NCBI RefSeq assembly: GCF_900168065.1
Contig: NZ_FUZZ01000001.1
Location: 558,001-622,000, forward strand
Length of the DNA stretch: 64,000 nt
From: Chitinophaga ginsengisegetis
GTDB lineage: Bacteria > Bacteroidota > Bacteroidia > Chitinophagales > Chitinophagaceae
Reading direction: 5' to 3'
Below the pieces are notes generated by a model. The model worked only from the letters and a program-made list of their open reading frames with translations. It ran no database searches and was not told where the DNA came from. Position numbers and translations under genes: made by a program. Of the stretch, positions 44,102 through 53,117 are shown one piece after another; positions within the stretch are counted from its first letter, which is position 1; the number at the start of each line of letters is the position of its first letter.

Positions 44102-46048
44102 TTATTTCTTTTTCCCGTGGGTTATTTTAAGCAGAACAGCTAACATCTCTTCCGGAAGAAATGGTTTGTCGAGAAAATGATTGATATCCAAACCAGTAAA
44201 GCGGGTTCTTACATCCGCCAGGATATCAGCGGTAAAAACAACCACCTGAATGTGCGGATATTGCTGCCTGATGAGTTTACCAAGTGCATAGCCGTCTATA
44301 CCAGGGATATGAAGATCTATCAGCGCTACATCGTATGTGATGCTTTGCAGCAAGTTGACGGCATCATTGCCGTTTGTGGCTACATCCGGAATGATCCCAA
44401 AATATTTTAGCTGCTTATCAGCTACCATGATGTTAACAGTAGTGTCTTCAACAAGCAATACCTGCAGCCAGCTAAATTTGCCTGCGTAGGCTGCTAGCTG
44501 ATTTTGCAGTGATGTTTCATCGGTTGTTTTAGTAGCTACTTTTTCAAAGGACAGGTCAAAATAAAAATTGGAGCCTTTTCCGGGGCTGCTATCTAACAAG
44601 ATCCGCCCTCCCAGCAATGCAATCAACTTGCGTGTAATTGCCAGTCCAAGACCGGAGCCAGACAACTGGTGGGAGGTAGTAGTGTGGAGATGTTTGAAAG
44701 TTTCGAAAATTATTTCCTGGAGTTCCGGAGGAATGCCTATGCCAGTGTCTTTTACGGAGAAGCGCAAAGTTACATTCTTGTCTGTTTCTGCTGTTATCAG
44801 AACTGATACGGATACTTCGCCCTTTTCTGTGTATTTAATCGCATTACTGATCAGGTTATTCAGTATCTGGCTGATACGGATAGGGTCGGCCAGAATACAA
44901 TGCGGCATATTTAAGTCTACCACAGTATTTAACCAAAGTCCTTTTTGAATGGCTTGCTGATTGAGCTGGACTTTAATTTGCTGGATCAATTGGGATAAAT
45001 TCACCTCAGAAAAGCGCAGTTCCAGGTTGTCTGTTTCGATCCTGTTAAGATCCATGATGTCATTGATCAGTTGTAACAGGTGCTCTGATGAATATAACAG
45101 GCTGTCGATGTACTCTTCCTGTGCAGGATGGTAATTCATTTTCAGCAGGTGGGTAATACCAATAATGCCGTTGAGTGGTGTACGTATCTCGTGACTCATA
45201 GTAGATAGAAAGTCAAATCTCTCTTTCGCTGATTTTTCAGCTGCTTCCCGGGCTTCTATTAATGCCAGTTCATCTCTTTTCTTTTCGGAAATATCCATGA
45301 TGGCTCCTTTGAGTGCCACCACCTTACCATCACTTAGTATGGGTACGCAGATGGCTCTGACCCACTTCCTGCAGTTATGAGAATCATTGGCAACTAATTG
45401 GAGTTCCACATCATAGGGAGTTCCCTTTTCAATAGCCTCCTGTACGCATTCCTGCAGGATCAGCCGCGACGCTTCATCGTGCAGGCCGTATACCTTATCC
45501 ATGGAGAGAATAAAATCTTCATCTACCTCGTTTATCCGATAGGTTTCCCTGGACCAGAATATCTCCCCCGTCTCCATGTGATATTCCCAGCCACCGGTTT
45601 TTCCCAAAGCCTGACTAAAGTCCAGCAGTGTATTGCTTTGCTCCAGTTTACTTTTCAGGATCAGTTCATCAGTTTCATCCTGCACATAACCTATCCGGTA
45701 TTTCGCTATACCGTCTTTACCAGGTATCGCCCAGGAGTTAACCCGGCAATAACGGATTCCCTTAACAGGGTGATTAATTCTGAAAGAAAGTGATATGGGA
45801 TGGCCGGGGTTGTTGGTATTGGCCTTCAGGACAGCCTTCAGCGCCCCTAAATCTTCCGGGAAGATTGCATTTGTATATCCCTGATTCAACGCCTGGGAAA
45901 GCGTGAGTCCCGAGATTTCCTCCAGTGCAGGATTTATGAAAATACAATTGTCTGCAAGGTCAAAACAAAAGGCCCCCATTGGAGCATATTGAAAGGCTGT
46001 CAGCAGATTGGGGTCGCCATCCAGGGGTGACTTCGGTTCATTTTTCAT
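44102..46048 (-). CDS. PAS-PAS hybrid histidine kinase with receiver
   Basis: A 648-residue cytoplasmic kinase without membrane helices. Two PAS domains (about 10-125 and 140-255) precede HisKA with MSHEIRTPLNG (His286). HATPase has the NLISNAIKYTEKGE N-box and GSGLGLAITRKL. The C-terminal receiver has phosphoacceptor Asp578 in ALIDLHIPGIDG and Lys in FLDKPF. It probably senses an internal redox, light or small-molecule cue through PAS. The ATPase-receiver half resembles the truncated gene at 47464. A hairpin (GACCTGGC 46096-46103 with GCCAGGTC 46119-46126) lies just upstream in its leader. Confidence 0.93.
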   Translation of the reverse strand: MKNEPKSPLDGDPNLLTAFQYAPMGAFCFDLADNCIFINPALEEISGLTLSQALNQGYTNAIFPEDLGALKAVLKANTNNPGHPISLSFRINHPVKGIRYCRVNSWAIPGKDGIAKYRIGYVQDETDELILKSKLEQSNTLLDFSQALGKTGGWEYHMETGEIFWSRETYRINEVDEDFILSMDKVYGLHDEASRLILQECVQEAIEKGTPYDVELQLVANDSHNCRKWVRAICVPILSDGKVVALKGAIMDISEKKRDELALIEAREAAEKSAKERFDFLSTMSHEIRTPLNGIIGITHLLKMNYHPAQEEYIDSLLYSSEHLLQLINDIMDLNRIETDNLELRFSEVNLSQLIQQIKVQLNQQAIQKGLWLNTVVDLNMPHCILADPIRISQILNNLISNAIKYTEKGEVSVSVLITAETDKNVTLRFSVKDTGIGIPPELQEIIFETFKHLHTTTSHQLSGSGLGLAITRKLIALLGGRILLDSSPGKGSNFYFDLSFEKVATKTTDETSLQNQLAAYAGKFSWLQVLLVEDTTVNIMVADKQLKYFGIIPDVATNGNDAVNLLQSITYDVALIDLHIPGIDGYALGKLIRQQYPHIQVVVFTADILADVRTRFTGLDINHFLDKPFLPEEMLAVLLKITHGKKK

Positions 46049-46199
46049 ACGGTTTAACCAGGATTTGTCAGAGGGGTAAATATCTGTTGTTAATAGACCT
46101 GGCCTACCGGTATAACCAGCCAGGTCCTGACTAAATATATGAAATTTGTCTGATTTAAAAAATACATGGCAGTGTGCCTACAGGTGTCAACATAAAAGA

Positions 46200-46234
46200 T
46201 GCAACCCCCGGAATTTGACATTCCAGGGGTTGCA
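46200..46234 (-). terminator. Hairpin terminator after YD-repeat-like gene
   Basis: TGCAACCCC (46200-46208) pairs with GGGGTTGCA (46226-46234), with an inner GGAAT/ATTCC stem. On the minus strand it is followed by a T-rich tail. It lies about 80 nt after the stop of the secreted gene at 46313. Confidence 0.7.
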
Positions 46235-46312
46235 GTCATTGTTTAACCTCTCTTTAATCCATGAAAAAAAACAGTCAATCAATAATTTTCCTGTCAGGTA
46301 ACAGCAGCTTGT

Positions 46313-47134
46313 TTACGGCAGTGACACCCATTCCAGTTTCACAATGGAGTTATCCATGCCGGAGTTAAAGGTGCCGCGTACCGGGTATTTAGCGGCATTA
46401 TATGCGTAGCTGTATGTATTGGTAATGCTTCCGGATGAATTGGCAGAACTGATTGTTTCTGACAGTACGTTATGTGCTGACAGGTTAACAGCGTTTGCTT
46501 CCAGCACAAAAGCCAGTGAAGGTTGTTCGTGTTGTGGATTCTGCGCCTTGTCATAAGTGTAATGCAAAGAGGAAGTACAAACAAATTTGCTATAGCCCGG
46601 CTGTTTACCGTAGTTGTCCACCCTTTCTACGTTTCCATTCTGATCCCAGGTAAACTGTTCGTAGCCGGTATTCTCCCACTTACCGGAAGAGGGATGTTTG
46701 CCAAAATGATAACGTGTTTCCAGGTTGCCGGCTGCATTATATGCGAGCGAATCATAAGTAAAAACATCGCCATTGCGATAGTACTTTACCATATCAATTT
46801 GTTTGCCGTTGGCGTTGTAACCATAACTGGTGAATATATCGCCGGTAGTAGCGTTTTCGTCATCGGCGAAGAGTGTGCGGGCCAGGCGTCCGTTTTCATA
46901 AACAGGGAGGATCACATCCGTATAAGAGGCATTCTCTGTTTTACGGAACTGCAGCATTTTTTTCAAGGTTCTATCTGCATTATATTCGAACTTTGTCTCG
47001 CCTGCACCGGAAGATATCTTACGTAGAAAAGTACCGGTAGTTTTGCCGCTATCAGGGCGAAATGAGAACAGTAAAGCTGGTATAGCTAACAACAACACGT
47101 AGCTTCCCCCTTTGAAAATAGATTTCTTTTTCAT
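46313..47134 (-). CDS. Secreted YD/RHS-like repeat protein
   Basis: A 273-residue exported protein with an N-terminal signal (basic start, then VLLLAIPALLFSF). The mature part is built of repeated strands with Tyr-Asn/Asp motifs (FEYNADRTLKK, YGYNANGKQIDM, LAYNAAGNLETRY, FTWDQNGNVERV, YSYAYNAAKYP), like the single-sheet YD/RHS repeats or DUF4595-type proteins. No toxin-like C-terminal domain follows. It is probably a surface or periplasmic binding protein. Three GTTAAC boxes lie about 85-110 nt upstream of the start. Confidence 0.75.
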   Translation of the reverse strand: MKKKSIFKGGSYVLLLAIPALLFSFRPDSGKTTGTFLRKISSGAGETKFEYNADRTLKKMLQFRKTENASYTDVILPVYENGRLARTLFADDENATTGDIFTSYGYNANGKQIDMVKYYRNGDVFTYDSLAYNAAGNLETRYHFGKHPSSGKWENTGYEQFTWDQNGNVERVDNYGKQPGYSKFVCTSSLHYTYDKAQNPQHEQPSLAFVLEANAVNLSAHNVLSETISSANSSGSITNTYSYAYNAAKYPVRGTFNSGMDNSIVKLEWVSLP

Positions 47135-47463
47135 ATCATTTAAATTTATGATTTGCTAAACATGAAGAATGTGACTAACAACGATGTAAAATTGCTGCGA
47201 ATCCTTCCCGGTTTTTGTTAACGGCGGGTTAACTGTGTTAACTAGTTGTTAAGGGAGGAGGAATAGGCTTTAAAAGGCGCCATGGTGCTATTCTTCAGCT
47301 AATTAAAGACATTCTTTGTAAAAAAATGGGTATTTTCAATTAATAAGTGACGTTACGCAACGGAAAGAATTCGACCGGATAATACCTCAAAACCCAATAT
47401 CCAATGACGCAGTTATTCAATGATGTCATGGATCTTATCAAAATAACGCGATAAACCATAACT
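47135..47463. other. Gap with GTTAAC cluster and kinase remnant
   Basis: This is upstream of the secreted gene on one side and the truncated kinase on the other. GTTAAC occurs at 47217-47222, 47228-47233 and 47237-47242, a possible operator. From 47383 to 47451 the frame of the following gene is open and encodes FNDVMDLIKITR, the tail of a HisKA domain, ending at a TAA at 47452-47454. Confidence 0.6.
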
Positions 47464-48381
47464 ATGGAAACAGCAATAAATTTATCTGAACTGACAGATA
47501 ATATTAAAAATCAATTTAAGCCGCAGGCAGCGGGCAAAGGTATCCTGCTTAATACCCTTATGAATAATGATATTCCGGATGCATTGATCGCCGACCCGGT
47601 GCAGCTGAAGCAAATCCTGGATAATCTTGTTAGTAATGCGATAAAGTTTACTGATAAGGGCGCCGTCACCATCGGGCTTCAGCTAAAGACACTAACGAAA
47701 GACCGGGTAACAATTTACTTTTCTGTAAAAGACACAGGTAGAGGTATTCCGGAAGAAACGCATGAAACAATCTTTAAAAATTCAAAACCACTACAACAGG
47801 CATCCGACGGTAAACATACTGGCACCGGACTTTGGCTTACACAAAGGCTTGCGGAATTGCACAACAGTAAAATTTTTCTAAAAAGTACGCCGGGAGAAGG
47901 GACTGAGTTTTATTTTGAAATGTCGTTTCTGCTGGCCAATGACCGGCATAGCGCCGCTACAGCCGCCCGTAATAATATGCTTAGTCAGCATAAAAAAAAG
48001 CTGACCGGACTGCGCATTTTATTTGCAGAAGATAATCACATTAATGTATTGGTGGCTAAGAAACAATTGGAACATTTTGGCGTTATTCCGGATTGCGCCT
48101 ATAATGGCCTGGAGGCGCTTACTATGCTGGAGAATAACAGCTACCATGTTGCGCTGTTGGATTTGCATATGCCTTCCATTGATGGTTATGCACTTGCAGA
48201 AATTGTGCATCGTCAATATCCTGACACGCACGTCATCATTTTTACTGCAGATATAATGACCGAGGTGAGGACAAGACTGGCCCAATTGCATGTTTATGAT
48301 ATTCTGAATAAACCCGTTTCCCTGGAAAAAATGTATGAGGTACTGTTGAATGTGGCACGCAGCCGGAATATTGTTGATTGA
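47464..48381 (+). pseudogene. Hybrid kinase reduced to ATPase and receiver domains
   Basis: A 305-residue open frame with a HATPase domain (NLVSNAIKFTDKGA N-box, VKDTGRGIPEE, GTGLWLTQRLAEL) and a receiver (FAEDNHINV, Asp233 in ALLDLHMPSIDG, LNKPVS). The phosphoacceptor-histidine domain is missing. The sequence just upstream encodes the last part of HisKA in the same frame, but it is split from the gene by TAA at 47452. The gene aligns along its whole length with the C-terminal half of the kinase at 44102, so it is a degenerate paralogue. It could still make a free ATPase-receiver protein from the ATG at 47464, though no ribosome-binding site is obvious. Confidence 0.7.
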
Positions 48382-48385
48382 TATG

Positions 48386-48568
48386 CTATAATTCCATTGA
48401 TCTGCTTGGAACCGGCAGCTCCTGAAGAATGATGATCTCAACAACAAACCACACCACAAGCCCTCCCAGAGCAAGCCCCGCTATGACTCAGTCAGAACGG
48501 GTTCTGCGAAGGACGGAGAAAAAGGCGACTGCATTCAGGATTCCCAATCCGAAAAGGAGCCAAGAACA
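48386..48568 (-). pseudogene. Remnant of a small membrane protein
   Basis: This lies in a 317-nt gap. A minus-strand frame encodes LLFGLGILNAVAFFSVLRR, a TGA (48488-48490), then VIAGLALGGLVVWFVVEII and LQELPVPS. These are two clear membrane helices in one frame with a single internal stop. No start codon is visible. It is most likely a decayed two-helix or four-helix membrane protein. Confidence 0.4.
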
Positions 48569-48698
48569 CTAAGCAGGGTAATCCTCTCCCATTTCATTTG
48601 AACAACTATCTTTTGTGCCAGTTGTTCTTTTCCCGGATATTCCATTGTTGAGGTCATAGCTTATAAAATAACAGAACCGAATAATGAAATAAATAAGT

Positions 48699-49100
48699 TC
48701 AGAATTTTTCCGGTTTATCATACTCTATCACCTTCACATTAAACTTCGCATAGCTGAAGTCTCCTTTCTCCAATTGCCATATTGCTTCAATATTGGTCGG
48801 AATGATTATTCCATTCATCTCTTTGTATGCTGTTAGTCTACCAATCCAGCTTTCCAAATTTCCTTCATTCAGCCGGATATAACTAATGTAGGGCTGTCCT
48901 TCTCTTAATACATGTCTAAAATAACGTTGTACAGGTTCAGGCAAATAAGCTATTTGGTGATAACTGAATGTCTTGCCGGGAACACTTTTTGACAGTGAAA
49001 AAAGTCTCTTTACTTCTTTATTAAATTGGATAGATAAATTTATTCTGCCGGCCAGCAGGAGAATTACGAGAAATCCAACTATTGTAAGCGTAACCATCAT
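48699..49100 (-). pseudogene. Internally deleted DUF6544-like gene
   Basis: A 133-residue frame. The N-terminal 75 residues (one membrane helix, then AYLPEPVQRYFRHVLREGQP and YISYIRL) are the start of DUF6544-type proteins. The last 50 residues (LTAYKEMNGIIIPTNIEAIW, KGDFSYAKFNVKVIEYDKP) are their end. The family is usually about 260-280 residues, so roughly the middle half is missing with the frame kept. It is the last gene of a four-frame reverse-strand cluster. Whether the short protein folds is doubtful. The family call is from memory. Confidence 0.6.
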
Positions 49101-49140
49101 AAGTCTTTTGTATTCTATTTTGTCATCTGTTTTTGGTGTG

Positions 49141-49479
49141 CTAATTCAGAAGCTGATAGATTGTTATGACGATGATAATTATAAAAATTGCAGTATAAAT
49201 CAGCTTCGTAAATTTTGCCAGCCAATTAGGAAGATAAATATCAAAGTTATCTTTTGTAGAATTTGAATACTTCCGTGCAATGAGCGTTAAGGGGCAGGTG
49301 TTTTTAAAAATCAGCAAGGTTATGCCCTCCAGGAATACCAATCCATACCCTATCCAGAGCCGGTTATCAAGCTTATTGGCTAGTACGGCATAAAGCATAT
49401 AGAAAATAACAAAATTGAAAAACAGCCATATTAAAGTGTGAATAATTTTAATAAGCATCAATTTTGTTTCACTTTTCAT
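49141..49479 (-). CDS. Four-helix membrane protein, unknown
   Basis: A 112-residue protein when started at the ATG at 49479 (MKSETKLMLIKIIHTLIW). There are four hydrophobic helices. A conserved-looking loop FKNTCPLTLIARKYS and LPNWLAKFTKLIYT recall uncharacterised small membrane proteins of Bacteroidota; I know no function. It starts 13 nt after the nitroreductase-like gene and so belongs to the same operon. Confidence 0.65.
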   Translation of the reverse strand: MKSETKLMLIKIIHTLIWLFFNFVIFYMLYAVLANKLDNRLWIGYGLVFLEGITLLIFKNTCPLTLIARKYSNSTKDNFDIYLPNWLAKFTKLIYTAIFIIIIVITIYQLLN

Positions 49480-49492
49480 TTTAAGATAGTTT

Positions 49493-50608
49493 TTATGTAC
49501 GCATAAACCAATCAACAGGTCGCCTGAGCGAAACCGGATCGGGGTAATTTTTTATATAACCTGTACGCAAAATAAATTGAACATTGCCGCCGATTCCAAT
49601 TGATGAGTTTAGTCCTTGATTAGTGGATGGTTCTTCTAATATCTGCGTCATTGGGTGGACGGCTATATTCTTCTTCCGTATTTTTAAAAGCAGTCTTTGC
49701 AGCCGTTTTCCTGTTTCAAGAAGCGTTGCTACTGAATTGTCTTTACTCGCAATTAATAACCAACCGGCAGATTGAGAGACTTGTTCTCTTACACGATCAA
49801 CCCCTTGCTCCCTAAACCTTTTTTTCATTACATCTGCTTTCCCATAAAAATTTCGCAGAAACCAGGCAGAAACCCCTTCTATTTCCATACTCGCCGTCGT
49901 AAGCCCATCACAATATTGTTTTGCATCTTTACCTGAAAACCTTATCCATTCTGCCAATTCTTTTTGTGCAGCATCACGGTATGCCTGAACCCTATTTGCC
50001 TCAATTGTTTGTTCATTCAGCCATTGAAATTCTTTTGTAATATTAGGTATGAAGTGCAGGAAATCAGGTTCTTCGTTAATTAAATAATCAACATCCTCTT
50101 TTTTTAGGCCCTCTTTCAAATAGTTTGATCTTACTGTTCTGCGTTGTTTTATTTGCTGAATATCATACCTGGCTACATGGGTTGATTTAATCAATTTTAC
50201 ATCCATAACGTTTTCATCCTGGTTAGTAGTTGCCAGAACGTTAAATTGACAATTATAACCCAGATCATTTGCCGCATACTCCAGATTCTGCAGAAAAGCA
50301 CCTATTGACAAGATTGTTTCCCGTTGCGTTGGGTCAACACCGGGAAGCCATTTACTTTTATCATTACCGATTATCCAATGATAGGGTTCATTGTATTTTA
50401 CAAACCATGGCTGCGTGTTATGCCCGCTCGGAGCAAGTGAGGCTAAAAACAAAATTTCTCTTTCATCAGGCTTAAATGGAAATTTTTCCACCGTATCCGT
50501 TTTCATATCATCCCTCGTAAAATTACTGGTATCGCCTGACAAATAATAGCCTCCTGCTGCCACCAGAACGGTAGCGCCAGTAATGCCTATGAATTTTCTT
50601 CTGTTCAT
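49493..50608 (-). CDS. Acg-type nitroreductase family protein
   Basis: A 371-residue protein with a Tat-like or lipoprotein-less signal start (MNRRKFIGITGATVLVAAGG). ASLAPSGHNTQPW is the FMN-phosphate-binding motif of the nitroreductase fold, followed by internal repeats and SSIGIGGNVQFILRTGY near the end. This is the Acg group known from Mycobacterium, in which two nitroreductase halves are fused and FMN is sequestered. The role is unclear. The RR pair suggests export of a folded flavoprotein. Its ATG overlaps the stop of the preceding small frame by one base. Confidence 0.82.
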   Translation of the reverse strand: MNRRKFIGITGATVLVAAGGYYLSGDTSNFTRDDMKTDTVEKFPFKPDEREILFLASLAPSGHNTQPWFVKYNEPYHWIIGNDKSKWLPGVDPTQRETILSIGAFLQNLEYAANDLGYNCQFNVLATTNQDENVMDVKLIKSTHVARYDIQQIKQRRTVRSNYLKEGLKKEDVDYLINEEPDFLHFIPNITKEFQWLNEQTIEANRVQAYRDAAQKELAEWIRFSGKDAKQYCDGLTTASMEIEGVSAWFLRNFYGKADVMKKRFREQGVDRVREQVSQSAGWLLIASKDNSVATLLETGKRLQRLLLKIRKKNIAVHPMTQILEEPSTNQGLNSSIGIGGNVQFILRTGYIKNYPDPVSLRRPVDWFMRT

Positions 50609-50838
50609 TAGTATTTCCTCCAGAGTCTTACACTTAAATGTATAATGTATGAAAACATGGGCACAAGGCTTTCATTTTCCACGGCTTGTTTTACCTCATA
50701 ATTACGGGGTTTGGGATGCCAGAATGTACCCATTGATGTATCCGTTTGAGCAATTGCAACCGAAGGAATGGACAGGCTGCAACGAAAAAAACTGAGAGAG
50801 AGATACCTGACTGGCATCCTTACCGGAAAAATTTTCAT
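50608..50838 (-). CDS. Small exported-type frame before the nitroreductase gene
   Basis: A 76-residue frame. RYLSLSFFRCSLSIPSVAIA could be a signal peptide, and the mature part ends NESLVPMFSYIIHLSVRLWRKY. Its TAA shares an A with the nitroreductase ATG (TAATG), the arrangement of coupled genes. A second frame (50702-50911) overlaps its upstream half and looks equally coding-like at its start, so the two may be pieces of one frameshifted gene. I recognise no family. Confidence 0.35.
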   Translation of the reverse strand: MKIFPVRMPVRYLSLSFFRCSLSIPSVAIAQTDTSMGTFWHPKPRNYEVKQAVENESLVPMFSYIIHLSVRLWRKY

Positions 50839-50950
50839 TACCTGGGATCTTTAGCGTGACGATATTGAAAACAAAACTATCTTCAGCTACTTCTATTTTC
50901 AATGACTGCAAATACTAAAGAACATGATATTCGTCAGGGTCATATCATAA

Positions 50951-51257
50951 AATATTTTAATTACCGAAGATGCGAGCAAGTGTTTATTCAACACCATAAT
51001 ACTAACGGGCACGCGGCCTTACGACCAGGCCCACGTTCAGGTAGTCGAAAATAACAGGACGATCTGGAAAATCAATACAAAGATTCGCTGCCGCTCAAGG
51101 TTTCTAACGGAACCCGGACTCTGATAGCCGTTTACCTGCTACTTTCAATATTCGTCTATACTACAAACAGGGAAGCCAGGTCATCACATTCCCGCGGCAA
51201 TCCAGGATGGAATACGATATCCTCATATTCACGAGCCAGTTTGCTGCATTCAGCTAA
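50951..51257 (+). pseudogene. Frameshifted gene remnant, unknown family
   Basis: This lies in a 421-nt gap with no intact gene. Three + strand frames read in succession like one protein. The first gives LTGTRPYDQAHVQVVENNRT (from about 51006), the second YKDSLPLKVSNGTRT (about 51076-51120), the third RLPATFNIRLYYKQGSQVIT followed by EYDILIFTSQFAAFS and TAA at 51255-51257. Two frameshifts join them. The family is not recognised. Confidence 0.45.
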
Positions 51258-51332
51258 ACAGCCTGGCCAATCAGTGGGGCCATTGCGTCTTTCTATTTTT
51301 GTGATTCGAATAGAGGCAGTATTGAAACTGCC

Positions 51333-51788
51333 TCAAAAATGGTATAAAAATACCACATCACCTGTATAAGCAGGCTTCGCCTTCCCTTTAATACTAAGCG
51401 TAGCACCGATTACCACTTTGGTAACTCCTCTTAAATCGACGATGGAATTGAGTTTCGCTTTCAATTGTACTTCGTCGTTCACAAACACTGCCTGACCAAA
51501 CTTAAATCGCTCTATACCGTAGTTTATTTCCATTTTAACATTCCGGATGTCTGCAATTTGCTTCCACAAATAAGGAATTAACGCCAACGTCAGATAACCA
51601 TGAGCAATAGTCGTTTTGAAAGGCCCTTCACTTTTTGCTCTTTCCTCATTGCAATGGATCCATTGATGATCCAGGGTTGCATCCGCAAATTTGTTGATCT
51701 GCTCCTGGTCTATTTTATGCCATTCAGAGCTACCTATTTCTTTACCCTCATACGCTTGATATTCTGCGAAACTGGTTACAATTACCAT
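51333..51788 (-). CDS. MaoC-like hotdog-fold dehydratase
   Basis: A 151-residue protein of the MaoC / (R)-hydratase family. The hydratase motif is FADATLDHQWIHCNEERA, with catalytic Asp and His (about residues 37 and 42), followed by GPFKTTIAHGYLTLAL. It should hydrate trans-2-enoyl-CoA or a related thioester. It is single-domain, cytoplasmic and normal in length. A small stem GGCAGT/ACTGCC directly after the stop may terminate it. It is divergent from the SDR gene across 219 nt. Confidence 0.9.
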   Translation of the reverse strand: MVIVTSFAEYQAYEGKEIGSSEWHKIDQEQINKFADATLDHQWIHCNEERAKSEGPFKTTIAHGYLTLALIPYLWKQIADIRNVKMEINYGIERFKFGQAVFVNDEVQLKAKLNSIVDLRGVTKVVIGATLSIKGKAKPAYTGDVVFLYHF

Positions 51789-52007
51789 AATTCTTTCTTT
51801 TATTATTTATAGATACAAGCGCCCAGGCAATGTTTTTTTTGCCATTGCTTCAATTTATTATACGGTTGTAATGTACATCTTTCTTTGAAAAGAATCCAGA
51901 AACCCCTCTTTGGGTATACATAACAGATTCGGCTAAATCAAAAGCTGATTTGGATAAACCGGTTTAATACAGGTATGTGATCTTTGCTATTGCAAAAGAA
52001 GAACATT

Positions 52008-52907
52008 ATGCGTGTATTTGTTACAGGAGCCACAGGCTTCGTTGGTACTGCCGTTGTGCAGGAATTGATAAACGCTGGTCACCAGGTGCTTGGCCTGGCC
52101 CGGTCAGACGCCTCCGCTGAAAAACTGGCGAAAGCAGGCGCAGAAGTGCTCCGTGGCGACCTCGAAGACCTGGATAGTTTACGGGTGGGCGCCGCAGCAA
52201 CCAATGGTGTTATCCATGCCGGATTTATTCACGACTTTACCCGATTCCCGGAGGTTTGCGAAGTTGACAGGAAAGCCATAGAAACTATCGGCGAAGTATT
52301 GGCCGGTTCCGACCGCCCATTGATCGTTACCTCCGGTACGGCACTGGTAAGCCCGGGGAAACTGGCTACAGAAGATATCATTCCCTCTTTTAACCCTGCC
52401 TGGCCGCGTGCTTCGGAACAGGCAGCAGATGCCGTGTGCGGGTTGGGTGTACGTGCTGCGTCTGTCCGTTTGTCGCCCTCCGTACATGGTGATGGTGATA
52501 AGCACGGATTCATTCCTATATTAGTTAATACCGCCCGTGAAAAAGGCTTTTCCGCTTATATCGGCGAAGGGCTTAACCGGTGGAATGCCGTACACAGGTT
52601 GGATGCCGCCCACCTGTTCCGCCTCGCCCTGGAAAATGCAGAGGCCGGCGCCCGCTATCACGCCGCCGCCGAAGAAGGGGTTACCGTTAGGGCTATTGCT
52701 GAAGCCATCGGCAAACAACTCAATATCCCGGTAAAATCAATAGCGCCCGAAGCCGCCGCTGAACATTTCGGCTGGTTTTCGCATATGGCGGCCATCGATT
52801 GCCCCGCATCCGGTAAACTGACACAGGAGCGTTTGAACTGGCGCCCTATGCATTCAACGCTGCTTGCAGATATTGATAACGGAATTTATACTGGTCAGCA
52901 ACTATAA
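52008..52907 (+). CDS. Extended SDR family NAD(P)-dependent oxidoreductase
   Basis: A 299-residue protein when started at the ATG at 52008 (MRVFVTGATGFVG); an upstream TTG adds 8 residues without support. GATGFVG is the Rossmann motif, and GLARSDASAEKLAKAG suggests NADP. The central GSDRPLIVTSGTAL supplies the serine; the YxxxK tyrosine is not clear. It resembles the 3-beta-hydroxysteroid / dihydroflavonol-type SDRs often found beside AraC regulators. Its stop overlaps the first codon of an NmrA-family remnant. Confidence 0.85.
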   Translation: MRVFVTGATGFVGTAVVQELINAGHQVLGLARSDASAEKLAKAGAEVLRGDLEDLDSLRVGAAATNGVIHAGFIHDFTRFPEVCEVDRKAIETIGEVLAGSDRPLIVTSGTALVSPGKLATEDIIPSFNPAWPRASEQAADAVCGLGVRAASVRLSPSVHGDGDKHGFIPILVNTAREKGFSAYIGEGLNRWNAVHRLDAAHLFRLALENAEAGARYHAAAEEGVTVRAIAEAIGKQLNIPVKSIAPEAAAEHFGWFSHMAAIDCPASGKLTQERLNWRPMHSTLLADIDNGIYTGQQL

Positions 52908-53112
52908 AGATTATCGTAAACGGTTCCTCAGGTAACGTCAGTAAACCACTTACGGCAACACTGGTTGCCCAGGGCCATCATGTAACCGTAAAAAACAGGT
53001 GGCTATTGAAGCCTTAGGCGCCAGGAACCGGTTATCGTCTCCGTTTCCGATAACCAGGTTCCTGGTCGATTTCTCCAAAGAATTTGCGGTGGCTTATCAT
53101 GGAAGTAATTAA
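52904..53112 (+). pseudogene. NmrA-family NAD(P)-binding protein remnant
   Basis: It begins IKIIVNGSSGNVSKPLTATL and VAQGHHVTVK, the N-terminal nucleotide-binding motif of NmrA-like proteins, with ATA in place of ATG. After one frameshift near 52997 it continues QVAIEALGAR, then jumps to a C-terminal piece (VDFSKEFAVAYHGSN) ending at TAA 53110-53112. About 200 residues of the middle are lost. It is a clear pseudogene. Confidence 0.72.
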
Positions 53113-53117
53113 CTTTA

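Noticed and set aside
48019..48474. 151-codon minus-strand frame
   Set aside because: It is the complement of the receiver-domain coding sequence and looks like a shadow.
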